Below, one piece after another: positions 16,656-25,559 of a stretch of DNA of 47,150 bases. The stretch is from Oscillospiraceae bacterium. GTDB taxonomy: Bacteria; Bacillota; Clostridia; Oscillospirales; Ruminococcaceae. A program made the position numbers and the translations under genes. The stretch is taken from the NCBI GenBank assembly GCA_022791945.1, contig JAAVZY010000134.1, forward strand, positions 1 through 47,150, given 5' to 3'. Position 1 is the first letter of the stretch. Every line of letters begins with the position of its first letter. The notes under the pieces are model-generated. The model was not told the origin of the DNA. It ran no database searches and saw only the letters and a program-made list of their open reading frames with translations.

Positions 16656-17927
16656 ATGTTAGAGGTGTTCCTGGAAACCATTGTCGGCCTTTGGGAAGAC
16701 TCCGGACTGTACGCCTTTTTCGTCAACGAGGCGGGAGTATTCAACTGGCAGGCTCTGGTGATGATTGGCATTTCCTTCTTCCTGGTTTATCTGGCTGTTG
16801 TCAAGGGCTTCGAGCCTCTGCTGCTGCTGCCCATTGCCTTCGGCATGTTCCTGACAAACCTTCCTATGACCGGTATGTTCCATATGGAATATTTCGTGGA
16901 TCCCGGCGGCAACATTCCATGGGGCACCCTGCTCCATGACGGCGGTCTGCTGGACTTCCTGTACATCGGCGTAAAGCTGGGCATTTATCCGCCCCTGATC
17001 TTCCTGGGCATTGGCGCTATGACTGATTTCGGCCCGCTGATCGCCAATCCTAAGAGCTTCCTTCTGGGCGCTGCTGCCCAGGTGGGCATTTTCATCACCT
17101 TCCTCGGCGCTATTGGGATCAGCGCCCTCATCGGCGGCATGGATCTCAGCGGCCTGCCCGCCGGACTGGCTGAGTTCCTCCGGGGGATGCAGTTCACCGG
17201 CGCTGAAGCGGCTTCCATTGGCATCATCGGCGGCGCGGACGGCCCCACGGCTATCTATGTAACCAAGACCCTGGCTCCCACCCTGCTGGGCTCCATCGCC
17301 ATTGCGGCTTACTCCTACATGGCGCTGGTGCCGCTGATTCAGCCTCCCATCATGCGCGGACTGACCACCAAGAAGGAGCGGGCTGTTGTGATGAAGCAGC
17401 TCCGTCCGGTGTCCCGTACAGAAAAGATCTTCTTCCCCATCTTTGTTACCCTTCTGATTGCGCTGATCGTTCCCTCCGCGGCTCCGCTGGTAGGCTGTCT
17501 GATGCTGGGCAACCTGATGAAGGAGAGCGGTGCGGTGGATCGTCTGGTCAAGACCGCTCAGAACGAGCTGATGAACATTGTCACCATCTTCCTGGGCGTG
17601 ACCGTTGGCGCCACCGCAAAGGCGGAGTACTTCCTGAATGGCAAGACCATTGCGATCATTGTGCTGGGCCTGATTGCCTTCTGCATGGGCACAGCCTGCG
17701 GCGTGCTCTTCGGCAAGGTGATGTACATTGCTACCAAGGGCAAGGTGAATCCGCTGATTGGTTCTGCGGGCGTGTCCGCAGTGCCCATGGCGGCCCGTGT
17801 GTCCCAGCGTGTAGGTTCTGAGGAGAACCCCACCAACTTCCTGCTCATGCACGCCATGGGCCCGAACGTTGCGGGCGTTATCGGCTCCGCAGTCGCCGCC
17901 GGCGTGCTCCTGAGCATCTTCGGCTAA
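16656..17927 (+). CDS. oadB: Na+-translocating decarboxylase beta subunit
   Basis: 423-residue polytopic membrane protein with about nine to eleven hydrophobic segments. The signature [19 protein letters not shown] holds the Na+-binding Asp of the GGADGPT motif; [19 protein letters not shown] and the C-terminal [18 protein letters not shown] match the conserved regions. It converts the free energy of decarboxylation into outward Na+ transport. AAGGAGAG lies upstream of the ATG. It forms an operon with oadG, closed by a strong terminator. Confidence 0.92.
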   Translation: MLEVFLETIVGLWEDSGLYAFFVNEAGVFNWQALVMIGISFFLVYLAVVKGFEPLLLLPIAFGMFLTNLPMTGMFHMEYFVDPGGNIPWGTLLHDGGLLDFLYIGVKLGIYPPLIFLGIGAMTDFGPLIANPKSFLLGAAAQVGIFITFLGAIGISALIGGMDLSGLPAGLAEFLRGMQFTGAEAASIGIIGGADGPTAIYVTKTLAPTLLGSIAIAAYSYMALVPLIQPPIMRGLTTKKERAVVMKQLRPVSRTEKIFFPIFVTLLIALIVPSAAPLVGCLMLGNLMKESGAVDRLVKTAQNELMNIVTIFLGVTVGATAKAEYFLNGKTIAIIVLGLIAFCMGTACGVLFGKVMYIATKGKVNPLIGSAGVSAVPMAARVSQRVGSEENPTNFLLMHAMGPNVAGVIGSAVAAGVLLSIFG

Positions 17928-17956
17928 GACTTCCGCATCTTGCGTCTGAACAACGA

Positions 17957-17999
17957 ATCATCCCCCTGGGAGCGATCCCAGGGGGATTGGTTTGTTCTT
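17957..17999 (+). terminator. Rho-independent terminator of oadGB
   Basis: A perfect 12-bp stem ATCCCCCTGGGA (17960-17971)/TCCCAGGGGGAT (17976-17987) with GCGA loop, followed by TGGTTTGTTCTT. Confidence 0.9.
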
Positions 18000-18135
18000 A
18001 AGACCTCGAAGGCTCCGCCTCCGAGCCTCTGCCAAGGGGACGCGTCCCCTTGGATTCCCGTCTTTTGGGGTTATAGGGAGCGGGATTTCGGTTCCTGCCT
18101 CATTGCCGCTCTCTTCTTGGCCGACCACGCACGCA
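17998..18135 (+). repeat. Mosaic repeat, left arm only
   Basis: Starts right after the oadB terminator: outer stem of the CTCGAAGGC type, CCAAGGGG...CCCCTTGG around ACGCGT, ATTCCCGTCTTTTGGGG, then decays near GACCACGCACGCAG. It lies between convergent oadB and the histidine kinase. Confidence 0.75.
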
Positions 18136-18141
18136 GAAACT

Positions 18142-19638
18142 CTAAGCAGGCTCGGAGGGGGGCTGTTCCTCGGGGGGAGGAGGGGAGAGGGTGAACCAGA
18201 AGGTGCTCCCAACCCCCAATGTGCTGTTTACACCGAACCGGGAGTGATGGTTGACCAGAATCGCCTTCACGATGGACAGCCCCAGCCCGGTGCCCATGGA
18301 CTGCTTTTCGCCCTTCTTGTAGGGCTTGAAGTACCGATCCCAGATCAGCGGCAGATCCTCCTGCCGGATCCCTGTACCGGTATCCTCTACCTCGATTTTT
18401 ACATCCCCGGCATCCTCTCCGATCCGGACGGTGATGCGCTTCACCGGGCCGATGTGATTAACCGCGTTGTTCAGCAGATTGTAAAGCACCTGCTCGATCC
18501 GTGTTTCGTCCCCCTCTACCAGATAGGGACGAGCCGCCTCCAGGGTAAACTCAAAGCCGCTGGTTTCCTCCAGCAGCCGGTAACGGCCCAGGATGTCCCG
18601 CACCTTGGCGGTAATATCAAAGGTGTGCGGATGGAAGGCGGTCTGCCCCGCCTGCATCAGAGAGAGATCCATTACATCGCTGACCAGCTTGGAAAGCCGG
18701 TTCGCCTCGTCAACAATGATGTCCAGGTGCTCGTTCCGGGCCTGGGGATCCTCTCCGCTGATATCCTTGATCATCTCCGCGTACCCCTTGATCATCGTCA
18801 GCGGGGTGCGGATGTCGTGGGAGATATTGGCCACCAGCTCCCGCTGGAGGATATTCACCTTGGAGATTTCCCGGGACATGGTGTTGAAGTTCTGGGCCAG
18901 CTCCCCGATCTCATTGCGGCCATGGATGTCCACGGTGACATTCAGGCTTCCCTCCGCAATCCGCCGCACTGCCTGAGACAGCTTGTTCAGAGGCTTGACC
19001 AGGGAGCGGGCAATCAGAAACGCGAAGAGCACAGCTCCCACCAGCAGGAAGGGCGCAATGTACAGAATCTGCTGCTGTATCACCGAGGGCACGTCCTTCA
19101 GAGAGGTCAAAGGGACGGTGACGGCAAGCAGATAGTCCGTCGGCTCCGGCACCTGAGTGGTTCCCCGGACCGCGCAGGTCATCTGATCCACGTCAAAGGC
19201 CGGATGGGTGTTGATGCTGAACTGGTACTCTCCAGGGGAATTCAGGGTTTTCCGAAGAATGGAAAACCGGTTTCCGGTGTTCATGTGAAGATAGCAGTTG
19301 TCCCCCAGGCCCTCCACAAACATATGCTCAAAGCCCTTGGTATTGTTGATGGAGATACAGACGGAATTCTCCCAGGAGAGCCGTTCCAGCACCGGTACGG
19401 CGCCGTCATATCCTCCCGTGTTCATAGCGGTCATGATCTCCTTGGTAATAGAGGTCAGCCGATCCCGCTTGGCCTGGATGTAGAACTGCTCCAGGAACAG
19501 CGCCTCCAGGGCCCAGAGAGCGGTGATGATCACCAGGGACACAATGATAATGGACAGGATAATCTTAATCTGAATACTGCCCCGGGGCATCCGCTCTGAC
19601 CAGGACGCCCCGGGGCCGGTATGCTTAGACTTCATCAT
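18142..19638 (-). CDS. Sensor histidine kinase
   Basis: 498 residues. Membrane segments at about 23-50 and 190-212 enclose an extracytoplasmic sensor domain of about 140 residues. HAMP follows (about 212-265), then HisKA with LVANISHDIRTPL (phospho-His) and HATPase with N-box YNLLNNAVNH, G1 DTGTGI and G2 GTGLGLSI. A proline-rich tail ends the protein. It overlaps the response regulator by 14 nt; ATG 19638 or the adjacent ATG 19635 are both possible. No target operon is evident; the neighbours suggest an envelope stress or nutrient role at most. Confidence 0.92.
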   Translation of the reverse strand: MMKSKHTGPGASWSERMPRGSIQIKIILSIIIVSLVIITALWALEALFLEQFYIQAKRDRLTSITKEIMTAMNTGGYDGAVPVLERLSWENSVCISINNTKGFEHMFVEGLGDNCYLHMNTGNRFSILRKTLNSPGEYQFSINTHPAFDVDQMTCAVRGTTQVPEPTDYLLAVTVPLTSLKDVPSVIQQQILYIAPFLLVGAVLFAFLIARSLVKPLNKLSQAVRRIAEGSLNVTVDIHGRNEIGELAQNFNTMSREISKVNILQRELVANISHDIRTPLTMIKGYAEMIKDISGEDPQARNEHLDIIVDEANRLSKLVSDVMDLSLMQAGQTAFHPHTFDITAKVRDILGRYRLLEETSGFEFTLEAARPYLVEGDETRIEQVLYNLLNNAVNHIGPVKRITVRIGEDAGDVKIEVEDTGTGIRQEDLPLIWDRYFKPYKKGEKQSMGTGLGLSIVKAILVNHHSRFGVNSTLGVGSTFWFTLSPPPPEEQPPSEPA

Positions 19639-20299
19639 AACGGTAGCCTACACCCCATACAGTTTTGATCAAATCCCGGTATTGGCCAAGGCTGTTCCGC
19701 AGCATTTTAATATGGGTGTCTACCGTGCGGGAATCCCCGTAAAAATCATATCCCCAGATTTCATTGAGCAGATTTTCCCTGGTGAGGACAACCCCCCGGT
19801 TGTTGACAAAATAGCTCAGCAGCTCGAACTCCTTGGGGGTTAGGGTCAGCTTCTCACCGTCGATCCGGGCCTCGTAGGAAACCGGGTTGATTTCCAGCCC
19901 CTTATAGGTGTAATGCTGCTCCCTGTGAGACTCCGGCGCGCCCGTCCGCTTGAGCACCGCCTTGATCCTGGCCATCAGCTCCTTGGGGGAGAATGGCTTG
20001 ACCACATAGTCGTCCGCTCCCAGCTCCAGCCCCAGCACCTTATCGTATTCCTCCCCCTTGGCGGTCAGGAGGATCACCGGCACCGGGGAGCTCTCCCGGA
20101 TCATCCGCAGGGCGGAAATCCCGTCCATGAAGGGCATCATCACATCCATGACGATCAGATCGCAGGGTTCCTTCTGGAACAGCTCCACTGCCTGTTGTCC
20201 GTTCGCCGCTTCGCTGTACTCATAGCCTTCAAATTTCAGATACTGCTTGACCAGATCCCGGATCCGATCCTCATCGTCCACAATCAAAACCCTTGCCAT
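19625..20299 (-). CDS. OmpR/PhoB-family response regulator
   Basis: 224 residues: receiver domain with acidic pocket VDDEDR, phospho-acceptor LIVMDVMMPFMDG and Lys in LLTAKGEEYDKVLG, then a winged-helix DNA-binding domain (about 125-224) with LTPKEFELLSYFVNN and SRTVDTHIKMLR. Partner of the overlapping kinase. The upstream region (20300-20450) is AT-richer and carries TATACT and TATAAT hexamers, but I could not pair them with a good -35. Confidence 0.93.
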   Translation of the reverse strand: MARVLIVDDEDRIRDLVKQYLKFEGYEYSEAANGQQAVELFQKEPCDLIVMDVMMPFMDGISALRMIRESSPVPVILLTAKGEEYDKVLGLELGADDYVVKPFSPKELMARIKAVLKRTGAPESHREQHYTYKGLEINPVSYEARIDGEKLTLTPKEFELLSYFVNNRGVVLTRENLLNEIWGYDFYGDSRTVDTHIKMLRNSLGQYRDLIKTVWGVGYRYDEV

Positions 20300-20454
20300 A
20301 CTGCCTCATCCTTTCCATACCGTCCCCAAGATGTAGGTTTTTTCTCTCTGTCCCACCGGAAGGCAGTCCCTTCCGATTATATGTGTCCAGTATACCATGG
20401 AATTATGTGCAAACTGTGTGCATTCTTTATGGAAAGGCTGAATTTCCCCAGGAG

Positions 20455-21220
20455 CCGGGCAAGGCCGCGAGGCTCTGCCTCGCGCTCCGCCAAGGGGAGC
20501 TGGCTCCCCTTGGATTCCCATCTTTTTGGGGGTGGGGGTGGGGACGGGCGCTTGCGCCCGCCCCCTGCCTCGCTGGTACTCCCTTCGTGGCCGATCGCCC
20601 GCCTACCCATTTTTTCGTAAAGAAAAAATTCATTCCCATAGGCGGCGCAGAGTCTGCGACGCAGGAAGTCCCGGGCGGGTTCTGCTACGCTCATACTCTC
20701 TGCAAAGAAGGAACGCTGTGGCACGCACGGAATCCCTCAGTCAGGGCTACCGCCTGTCGGCGGCATCCCTGCCATGCCCCGGACGTTCCTTCGGAACGTA
20801 TGGGGGAGGGGGACCGCCGCTGCTCCGAAGGGGCGGCGGTGGTGGAAGGATTCCCTCAGAGGCACAAATCCCCCGCCTGCACATACCGATCGGAAGCACT
20901 ATCCCAGACTGCGCAGGGACCTTGTGCGGCGCAGGGAAGTCTCCCGCACCCACAAGGGAGCTTTTTTCGTAAAGAAAAAAGCTCCCTGCGTGAATCAGAC
21001 TCTCTGCGTGGCAGAGAGAGGGAAGTCTCTACAGACTTGACCCCACCCCTTTTGCGCCCTTAAAAAGCCCTTAAAAAAGACGGGAATCCAAGGGGAATCC
21101 CTTCCCGATGCGCCGCCAGCGGCGCATCTCAGAATTCGGCGAAGCCGAATTCCTAAGTGCGTTGTGAAACAACGCACTGCGGAGACGCGAGGGCAGAGCC
21201 CTCGCGGCCTTCCCCCGCGC
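20455..21220 (+). repeat. Mosaic repeat, full unit (forward)
   Basis: About 765 bp. Left arm stem GCGAGGC/GCCTCGC, GGGGAGCTGGCTCCCC hairpin, GGGCGCTTGCGCCC hairpin, TTTTTTCGTAAAGAAAAAA (about 20611), central CCGGACG-TTCCTTCGGAACG block, GAGCTTTTTTCGTAAAG variant (about 20958), and a right arm with all three payload hairpins (GTGCGTTGT/ACAACGCAC version) and GCGAGGGC/GCCCTCGC. Confidence 0.88.
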
Positions 21221-21227
21221 GTACGCC

Positions 21228-21262
21228 AAAAGGAGCGGTTCCTTCGGTGAACCGCTCCTTTT
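21228..21262. terminator. Bidirectional terminator-like hairpin
   Basis: AAAAGGAGCGGTTC (21228-21241) and GAACCGCTCCTTTT (21249-21262) form a perfect 14-bp stem with A-tract before and T-tract after. No intact gene is immediately beside it; it may be left from a lost neighbour or insulate the XRE gene. Confidence 0.75.
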
Positions 21263-21435
21263 GAAAGAGTTGCCCTGCTTTCGCCGTACGCCGGAAGCAG
21301 GCCCCGCTGCGCCGCCGGATCCGGGCCGTTTTACTTGTAAGGAGGGTAATCCGGCGCCCATGCTGTCCCTCCTTCGGGAGGACGAGACAGTGGATCCCCG
21401 AAATTGGCGTGCTCTCTTTGATACTTACTATAACA

Positions 21436-21464
21436 TTGATTCGATGTATTGTCAATACTACAAC
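21436..21464 (+). promoter_or_regulatory. Promoter with palindromic operator for the XRE gene
   Basis: TTGATT (21436-21441), 17-bp spacer, TACAAC (21459-21464). The spacer ends in the perfect 13-bp palindrome GTATTGTCAATAC (21446-21458), suited to binding a dimeric repressor, probably the XRE protein itself. A further TATAAT at 21501-21506 may be a second, weaker promoter. The whole patch is AT-rich compared with its surroundings. Confidence 0.55.
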
Positions 21465-21628
21465 AGTGTTTCTTTTTTAAAATCCGGGCGCATTTCCCTT
21501 TATAATATGGATAGGATCCTGATACAGGATACAGGGCGCCGGGCACACAGGCCCGTATCACGCGCCCGCAGAGCAGGCAAATCATGCCCTTGACGCCGCA
21601 GGGGCAAATCCTAAGGAGGGTGGGGGAA

Positions 21629-21952
21629 TTGAAGCATCTGAAGGCCGCGCGCCTCAGCATGGGCCTCTCCCAGCAGAAGCTGGCGGAGCGGATCGGCTTT
21701 TCCCAGCAGACCATTTATCAATATGAGAACGGCATCACCCAGCCGGATTTGTCCACCCTGAAAAAGCTGGCGGACTGCCTGCACACCACCACCGACTATC
21801 TTACCGGCTACAGCGATCTCCCCTGCCCTCCGGGAAATCCCGGGTTTACTTCCGAGGAGTACCAGCTCCTCCAAAGGCTCCGCCAGCTCTCCCCGGAGAG
21901 CCGGCAGGCCATCTGCATCCTGGTGGAAGAGCTCTCCGGCAGGGAGGACTGA
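21629..21952 (+). CDS. XRE-family transcriptional regulator
   Basis: 107 residues from TTG 21629, which has a strong AAGGAGGG 8 nt upstream; an ATG at 21584 lacks a ribosome site. The HTH is MGLSQQKLAERIGFSQQTI followed by YQYENGITQPDLSTLKKLAD (about residues 10-64), typical of Cro/CI-type phage and SinR/Xre regulators. The C-terminal 40 residues are helical (SEEYQLLQRLRQLSPESRQA). It is convergent with, and 22 nt from, the last phage-like gene; it is the only visible candidate regulator of the cluster. Confidence 0.85.
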   Translation: MKHLKAARLSMGLSQQKLAERIGFSQQTIYQYENGITQPDLSTLKKLADCLHTTTDYLTGYSDLPCPPGNPGFTSEEYQLLQRLRQLSPESRQAICILVEELSGRED

Positions 21953-21974
21953 CAAACGGGCTCGGAAGCCCTAT

Positions 21975-22466
21975 TCACGCAGGCCAGACGAAGTCTGGAA
22001 CCAGATGGAACGGGAGGCACCCCCGCAGGAACGCCTCCGCCTCCTCCCGGGTGCCGAAGGCGCCCTTGTCGGAGCGGATCGTCACCGTGACGGTCCCTTG
22101 GGTGAAATTCTCCATTATCTCCGCCTGAAAGCCTCCCGCCGCCATGCAGCGGAGCACCCCTTCCCTGGTAAAATCCCGGTTGGTGATGCCCGCCCGGAGC
22201 TGGGCAATCTCCTTCAAATCCGCCGCGGACATCCCCGCGGGCAGAGCATACAGCCTGCGGAGCGCCAGAATCCCATCCCGGTCAAGGGTGTCCAGAAAGC
22301 AGTTGTCCGCCAGCTTTCGAATCTCATATTCCAGTTCCCCCAGAAAGTCGCTGTAAATCCGGAGCTCCTTTTCCACCACAGTGCTTCCGTCCAGCCGGTA
22401 CAGCCCGGTGGACTTCAGCTGCTTCAGCATCCGCTGACGGGCCCCTTCCCGAAAATCCGCAAGCAT
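21975..22466 (-). CDS. Phage tail protein, YmfQ/XkdU-like (Mu gp48/P2 gpI class)
   Basis: 163 residues; position directly after a baseplate J protein and the fold-like pattern RMLKQLKSTGLYRLDGSTVV, then YEIRKLADNCFLDTLDRDGI fit the DUF2313/XkdU class, which caps the baseplate wedge. AGGAGG precedes the ATG. It is the last gene of the cluster: no tail fibre, holin or endolysin follows. Assignment relies on synteny more than on sequence signature. Confidence 0.7.
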   Translation of the reverse strand: MLADFREGARQRMLKQLKSTGLYRLDGSTVVEKELRIYSDFLGELEYEIRKLADNCFLDTLDRDGILALRRLYALPAGMSAADLKEIAQLRAGITNRDFTREGVLRCMAAGGFQAEIMENFTQGTVTVTIRSDKGAFGTREEAEAFLRGCLPFHLVPDFVWPA

Positions 22467-22488
22467 GAAATCCCTCCTGTCTCAGCTT

Positions 22489-23550
22489 TTACGCGCCCTC
22501 CACGGTGACTACCGCGCCGTTCAGATGGGCGATCTCCCCTGCCGCTGTCTCCACCGGCGCGGCGGGGGAGGTGATGGTCACATCCTGGATCCCCGGCAGG
22601 GCCAGCAGCCGGGCGGCAATCCGCGCCGGGGACCACCGCTCCCCGATCCCCAGCTCCTGGGTGGCCCGTTCCAGCTCCGCCTCCACTTCCAGGGCATAGG
22701 TGTGCTTGTTCGCCAGATTGTCCACCTGGATGGACAGCTCCGGCCGGATCCGTTTCAGCGCGGGCCTGCGCACAATCACCCGGACGCCGGCCTCCCGGAC
22801 CTGTTCCACCTGCTTCTGCAAATCCGCCACAATCACAGGGGACAGGGTTCGGGTAAGATTCTCCACATAGAGAAAAACCTGGCTGGAGCTTCCCGCCGTG
22901 TAGACAGCCCTGGCGGACTGAACGCCGCTCAGGCTCCGGGCGAACTGCTCGTAGTAGGCAAGGTTTGCCCCGTTGGAAATCTGGCTGCAGCTTTCGATCA
23001 CCCGTCTGCGGAAGCTCTCCTGGCTCTCGGGATCCGCGCCCCCGTCCAGCCGCTGGAGGTTGTCCACCCCGCTGACGCCGGGCACGGGTGTAATCAGGGT
23101 GTCCAGCAGATGCGGGGCCAGGTTGGCGGCGGCGCCCGTCTCCATGGATTCCACCGTAGCGCCTGCGGTTGTGGAGCCTTTGGGGATTTCCGCATCGGCA
23201 GTTGTCCGGAACAGGAGCCCGCCCCCCTTGGAGGAACCGCAGATCGTTCCCGCCGGAATAGGAATTGCCTCCCCGGCGGAAGCCTTGCAGGAAAACACAG
23301 CGGTTCCCCTGGAGGGAGCCGCTGGCTTTGGAACCACGCCCCGCAGCGCCCCATGCTTCAGGAGGAATTCCCCCTCGGCCGTATCCGGGAAGAGCTGCTT
23401 CTTGTAGAAATCCAGCAGCTCCTCCAGCCTGGCCAGCTCGCTGGCCAGGAGCTTAAATTTGATGCCGGTGTCGGACGCGTCGTCCACCAGACACCCCGCC
23501 TGCCGTTCAAACCCCTCCCGCATCCGGGAGAGAACCGTCTCATAGCTCAT
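22489..23550 (-). CDS. Baseplate J-like protein (XkdT/Mu gp47)
   Basis: 353 residues of the baseplate wedge family: N-terminal SDTGIKFKLLASELARLEEL, the beta region GTAVFSCKASAGEAIPIPAG and GTICGSSKGGGLLFRT, then NLQRLDGGADPESQESFRRR and the C-terminal helices. It forms the contractile baseplate wedge that links hub and sheath. ATG 23550 follows AGGAGG with 7-nt spacing; a GTG at 23553 is closer than ideal. XkdU-like gene follows 22 nt later; a split mosaic repeat lies upstream. Confidence 0.9.
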   Translation of the reverse strand: MSYETVLSRMREGFERQAGCLVDDASDTGIKFKLLASELARLEELLDFYKKQLFPDTAEGEFLLKHGALRGVVPKPAAPSRGTAVFSCKASAGEAIPIPAGTICGSSKGGGLLFRTTADAEIPKGSTTAGATVESMETGAAANLAPHLLDTLITPVPGVSGVDNLQRLDGGADPESQESFRRRVIESCSQISNGANLAYYEQFARSLSGVQSARAVYTAGSSSQVFLYVENLTRTLSPVIVADLQKQVEQVREAGVRVIVRRPALKRIRPELSIQVDNLANKHTYALEVEAELERATQELGIGERWSPARIAARLLALPGIQDVTITSPAAPVETAAGEIAHLNGAVVTVEGA

Positions 23551-23582
23551 CACATTGCCTCCTTCTGGTGAATCTGTAGGTT

Positions 23583-23850
23583 ACAGCGGGAAGGCCGCGA
23601 GACGCTGTCTCGCGCTCTGCCAAGGGGGCCTGGCCCCCCTTGGATTCCCATCTTTTTAAGGGCGGAAAAGGGTTGGGGTCGAGTCTGTACAGACTTCCCT
23701 CTCCCTGCCACGCAGACAGTCCGATTCCCGCAGACCGCTTTTTACGTAAAGAAAAAAGCTCCCTCCTGCGTGCGGGATACTTCCTGCGCCGCACTGGGAT
23801 TCCTGCACAAACTGAGCCAGCTCTCCGATCGGTATGTGCAGACAGAAACT
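23583..23850 (-). repeat. Mosaic repeat, first half of a split unit
   Basis: Left part of a reverse unit: GCGAGAC/GTCTCGC stem, GGGGGGCC-type hairpin, TTTTTAAGGGCGG, TCTGTACAGA palindrome, CGCTTTTTACGTAAAG variant (about 23738), then CCGATCGGTATGTGC. The remaining half is at 24245-24655, on the far side of an AT-rich gene. Confidence 0.85.
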
Positions 23851-23896
23851 ATGCGCCATAATCCATTCGACAAACAAAAATTTGTGGAGGTATTCT

Positions 23897-24244
23897 ATGT
23901 TTAATGAAATCTGCATATATGAAGCAAAACTGACCAAGTTAGATGAAATTGAGGAACTGATGAGGGAAGTAGCGGAATTTTACTTGAAGCAAGACGGTGT
24001 TATTGATGTACACTATATAAAACGTACGCACCGCCAAAAAGATTTCAATGCAGTTAAAGAGGGAGAATTACCTGTTCGTCTTACAAGAAATGTGGGCAAG
24101 GTAACATATGTCTTGTATTGGGTGCTGGAAAATGAGGAAGCCCATGCACGAGTTGGAAAACTCGGTATAGAAAAATTCTATAAACGTTGGAATGGGTGTT
24201 TAACCACAATGCCCAAAATAATCTTGGGTGAGAATATTGTTTGA
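23897..24244 (+). CDS. Small dimeric alpha-beta barrel (ABM-like) protein, cargo gene
   Basis: 115 residues with the pattern of the antibiotic-biosynthesis-monooxygenase/ferredoxin-like fold (MFNEICIYEAKLTKLDEIEE; EFYLKQDGVIDVHYIKR; VTYVLYWVLENEEAHARVGK). Not a secure family match and no catalytic residue can be named. GGAGG precedes ATG 23897. It is AT-rich, on the strand opposite the phage-like genes, and sits between the two halves of one mosaic repeat. I infer lateral acquisition through the repeat. Confidence 0.7.
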   Translation: MFNEICIYEAKLTKLDEIEELMREVAEFYLKQDGVIDVHYIKRTHRQKDFNAVKEGELPVRLTRNVGKVTYVLYWVLENEEAHARVGKLGIEKFYKRWNGCLTTMPKIILGENIV

Positions 24245-24655
24245 TTTACAAAGGCGCACAAAATCGGCCCGGCCCCCTTGTGAGACGTTCCGAAGGAATG
24301 TCCGGGGCATGGCAGAGATGCCGCCGGCAGGCGGTAGCCCTGACTGGGGGATTCCGTGCGTCGCACAGCGTTTCATCCCGCAGAGAGTATGAGCGCAGCA
24401 GCACCCGCCCGAAACTCGCTGCGTCGTAGTCTCTGCGCCGCCTGTAGGGATGAATTTTTTCTTTACGAAAAAATGGGTAGGCGGGCGATCGTCCTTGCTG
24501 GGAGTACCAGCGAGGCAGGAAGTAAAAAGTCTGTACAGACTTGAATCCCACCCCCTTTACGCCCTTAAAAAGACGGGAATCCAAGGGGACGCGTCCCCGC
24601 TGCGCCGCTAGCGGCGCAGCGCAGAGACGCGAGACAGCGTCTCGCGGCCTTCCCG
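24245..24655 (-). repeat. Mosaic repeat, second half of a split unit
   Basis: Continues the unit begun at 23583. It opens with GGCGCACAAAATCGGCC, which resembles the end of the 97-bp hairpin element, so the cargo gene occupies the site used by that element elsewhere. TTTTTTCTTTACGAAAAAA is at about 24457. The right arm has a different payload, CGCTGCGCCGC/GCGGCGCAGCG, and outer stem GCGAGAC/GTCTCGC. Confidence 0.85.
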
Positions 24656-24656
24656 C

Positions 24657-24974
24657 CTACGCTCTCAGCTCCAGCTCCGCCTGAATCCAGATCCTTCCGG
24701 AGTCGGGATCCGTCCTTTGAGAGGTTGCCGTAAGGCGCACCTGGGGCAGGGGAGCCAGCGCCTCCCGGATCCGCGCCTCGAGCCCGTCGGGAGCGGCCTG
24801 GCTCAGATCCACCTGATACAGATCGCTGCCCAGCTCCGGATCCAGCGCGAACCGTCCCCGCCGGGCCTGGAGGCGGATCCGCGCCCGCTGGAGCAGTTCC
24901 TCCGAACCCTCCACCGTTTCCAGTACCCCTCTGGGGCCGATTACGAAATCCCCGTCCAACAGCTTGTTTGTCAT
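24657..24974 (-). CDS. Baseplate protein, gp25/XkdS-like (DUF2634)
   Basis: 105 residues with the gp25-type core ELLQRARIRLQARRGRFALD followed by PELGSDLY, and a C-terminal strand region. T4 gp25-like proteins nucleate sheath on the baseplate. Overlaps the preceding gene by ATGA. Slightly shorter than usual relatives. Upstream of it the order hub - XkdR-like - gp25 - J - XkdU-like is the PBSX order. Confidence 0.85.
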   Translation of the reverse strand: MTNKLLDGDFVIGPRGVLETVEGSEELLQRARIRLQARRGRFALDPELGSDLYQVDLSQAAPDGLEARIREALAPLPQVRLTATSQRTDPDSGRIWIQAELELRA

Positions 24975-25309
24975 ACTCCGTCCTCCTGCTCCGCCGGGCG
25001 AAGCACGCCCTGAGCGGTAATCACGGCCCCGTTAATCTCTACGCCCCCGTCCGGCAGAAACCGGATCCAGCCTCCGCCGGGGCCCCGGAGCGGCCCGGCG
25101 CTTCCCAGGCAGTAGAACCCCTCCCGGCCCGGAACCACCAGCACCTGCTCGCCCGCCTCCGGCAGAGCGCCCCCGGGCAGCAGGGGCCTTACCTGAATCA
25201 GCCGCTGATGTGCGTCCACCCAAAGGCCGTCCGCCTCCGCCTGCACCACCGTCCCCAGATAGGGCAGCGGCGTCTCCTCTCCCGGCAGAAGCCGTTCATT
25301 GAGCCACAT
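24971..25309 (-). CDS. Baseplate spike/assembly protein, XkdR/gpV-like
   Basis: 112 residues. The middle has short OB-like strands (LGTVVQAEADGLWVDAHQRL; GEQVLVVPGREGFYCLG) and the end GGVEINGAVIT looks like the base of a beta-helical spike, as in phage baseplate V proteins and in DUF2577 (XkdR). Position between hub and gp25 supports it. It lacks a long spike. ATG 25309 follows GGAAGG. Family assignment is partly by synteny. Confidence 0.65.
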   Translation of the reverse strand: MWLNERLLPGEETPLPYLGTVVQAEADGLWVDAHQRLIQVRPLLPGGALPEAGEQVLVVPGREGFYCLGSAGPLRGPGGGWIRFLPDGGVEINGAVITAQGVLRPAEQEDGV

Positions 25310-25330
25310 ACCATCCTTCCTTTCTTCTTA

Positions 25331-25555
25331 GAGCCTGTTCAGAATTTCTGCGCTGCCGAAGGGCAAGACCTCGAGGGCTCTGCCCTCGAGCACCTGCCAA
25401 AGGGACGCGTCCCTTTGGCAGCCCATTATTTTAAGGGCGGAAAGGGTTGGGTTCAAGCCTGTGCAGACTTCCCGCTCCCTGCCTCGCAGACAGTCTGATT
25501 CACGCAGTACGCTTTTTTCGTAAAGAAAAAAGCGTACTGCGTGCCAATGTCATTT
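25331..25555 (-). repeat. Mosaic repeat, first half of a second split unit
   Basis: Shows an outer boundary: TTAGAGCCTGTTCAGAATTT then CTGCG, leading into CTCGAGGGC/GCCCTCGAG, a CCAAAGGG/CCCTTTGG hairpin (base-paired variant of CCAAGGGG), TTTTAAGGGCGG and the CGCTTTTTTCGTAAAGAAAA hairpin extended by a perfect GCAGTACG/CGTACTGC stem. The other half is at 26300-26642. Confidence 0.85.
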
Positions 25556-25559
25556 ATAT

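Noticed and set aside
21360-21593. Small ORF ahead of the XRE gene with AAGGAGGG upstream
   Set aside because: Spacing to ATG is too long, it covers the promoter/operator patch and its product has no recognisable pattern.
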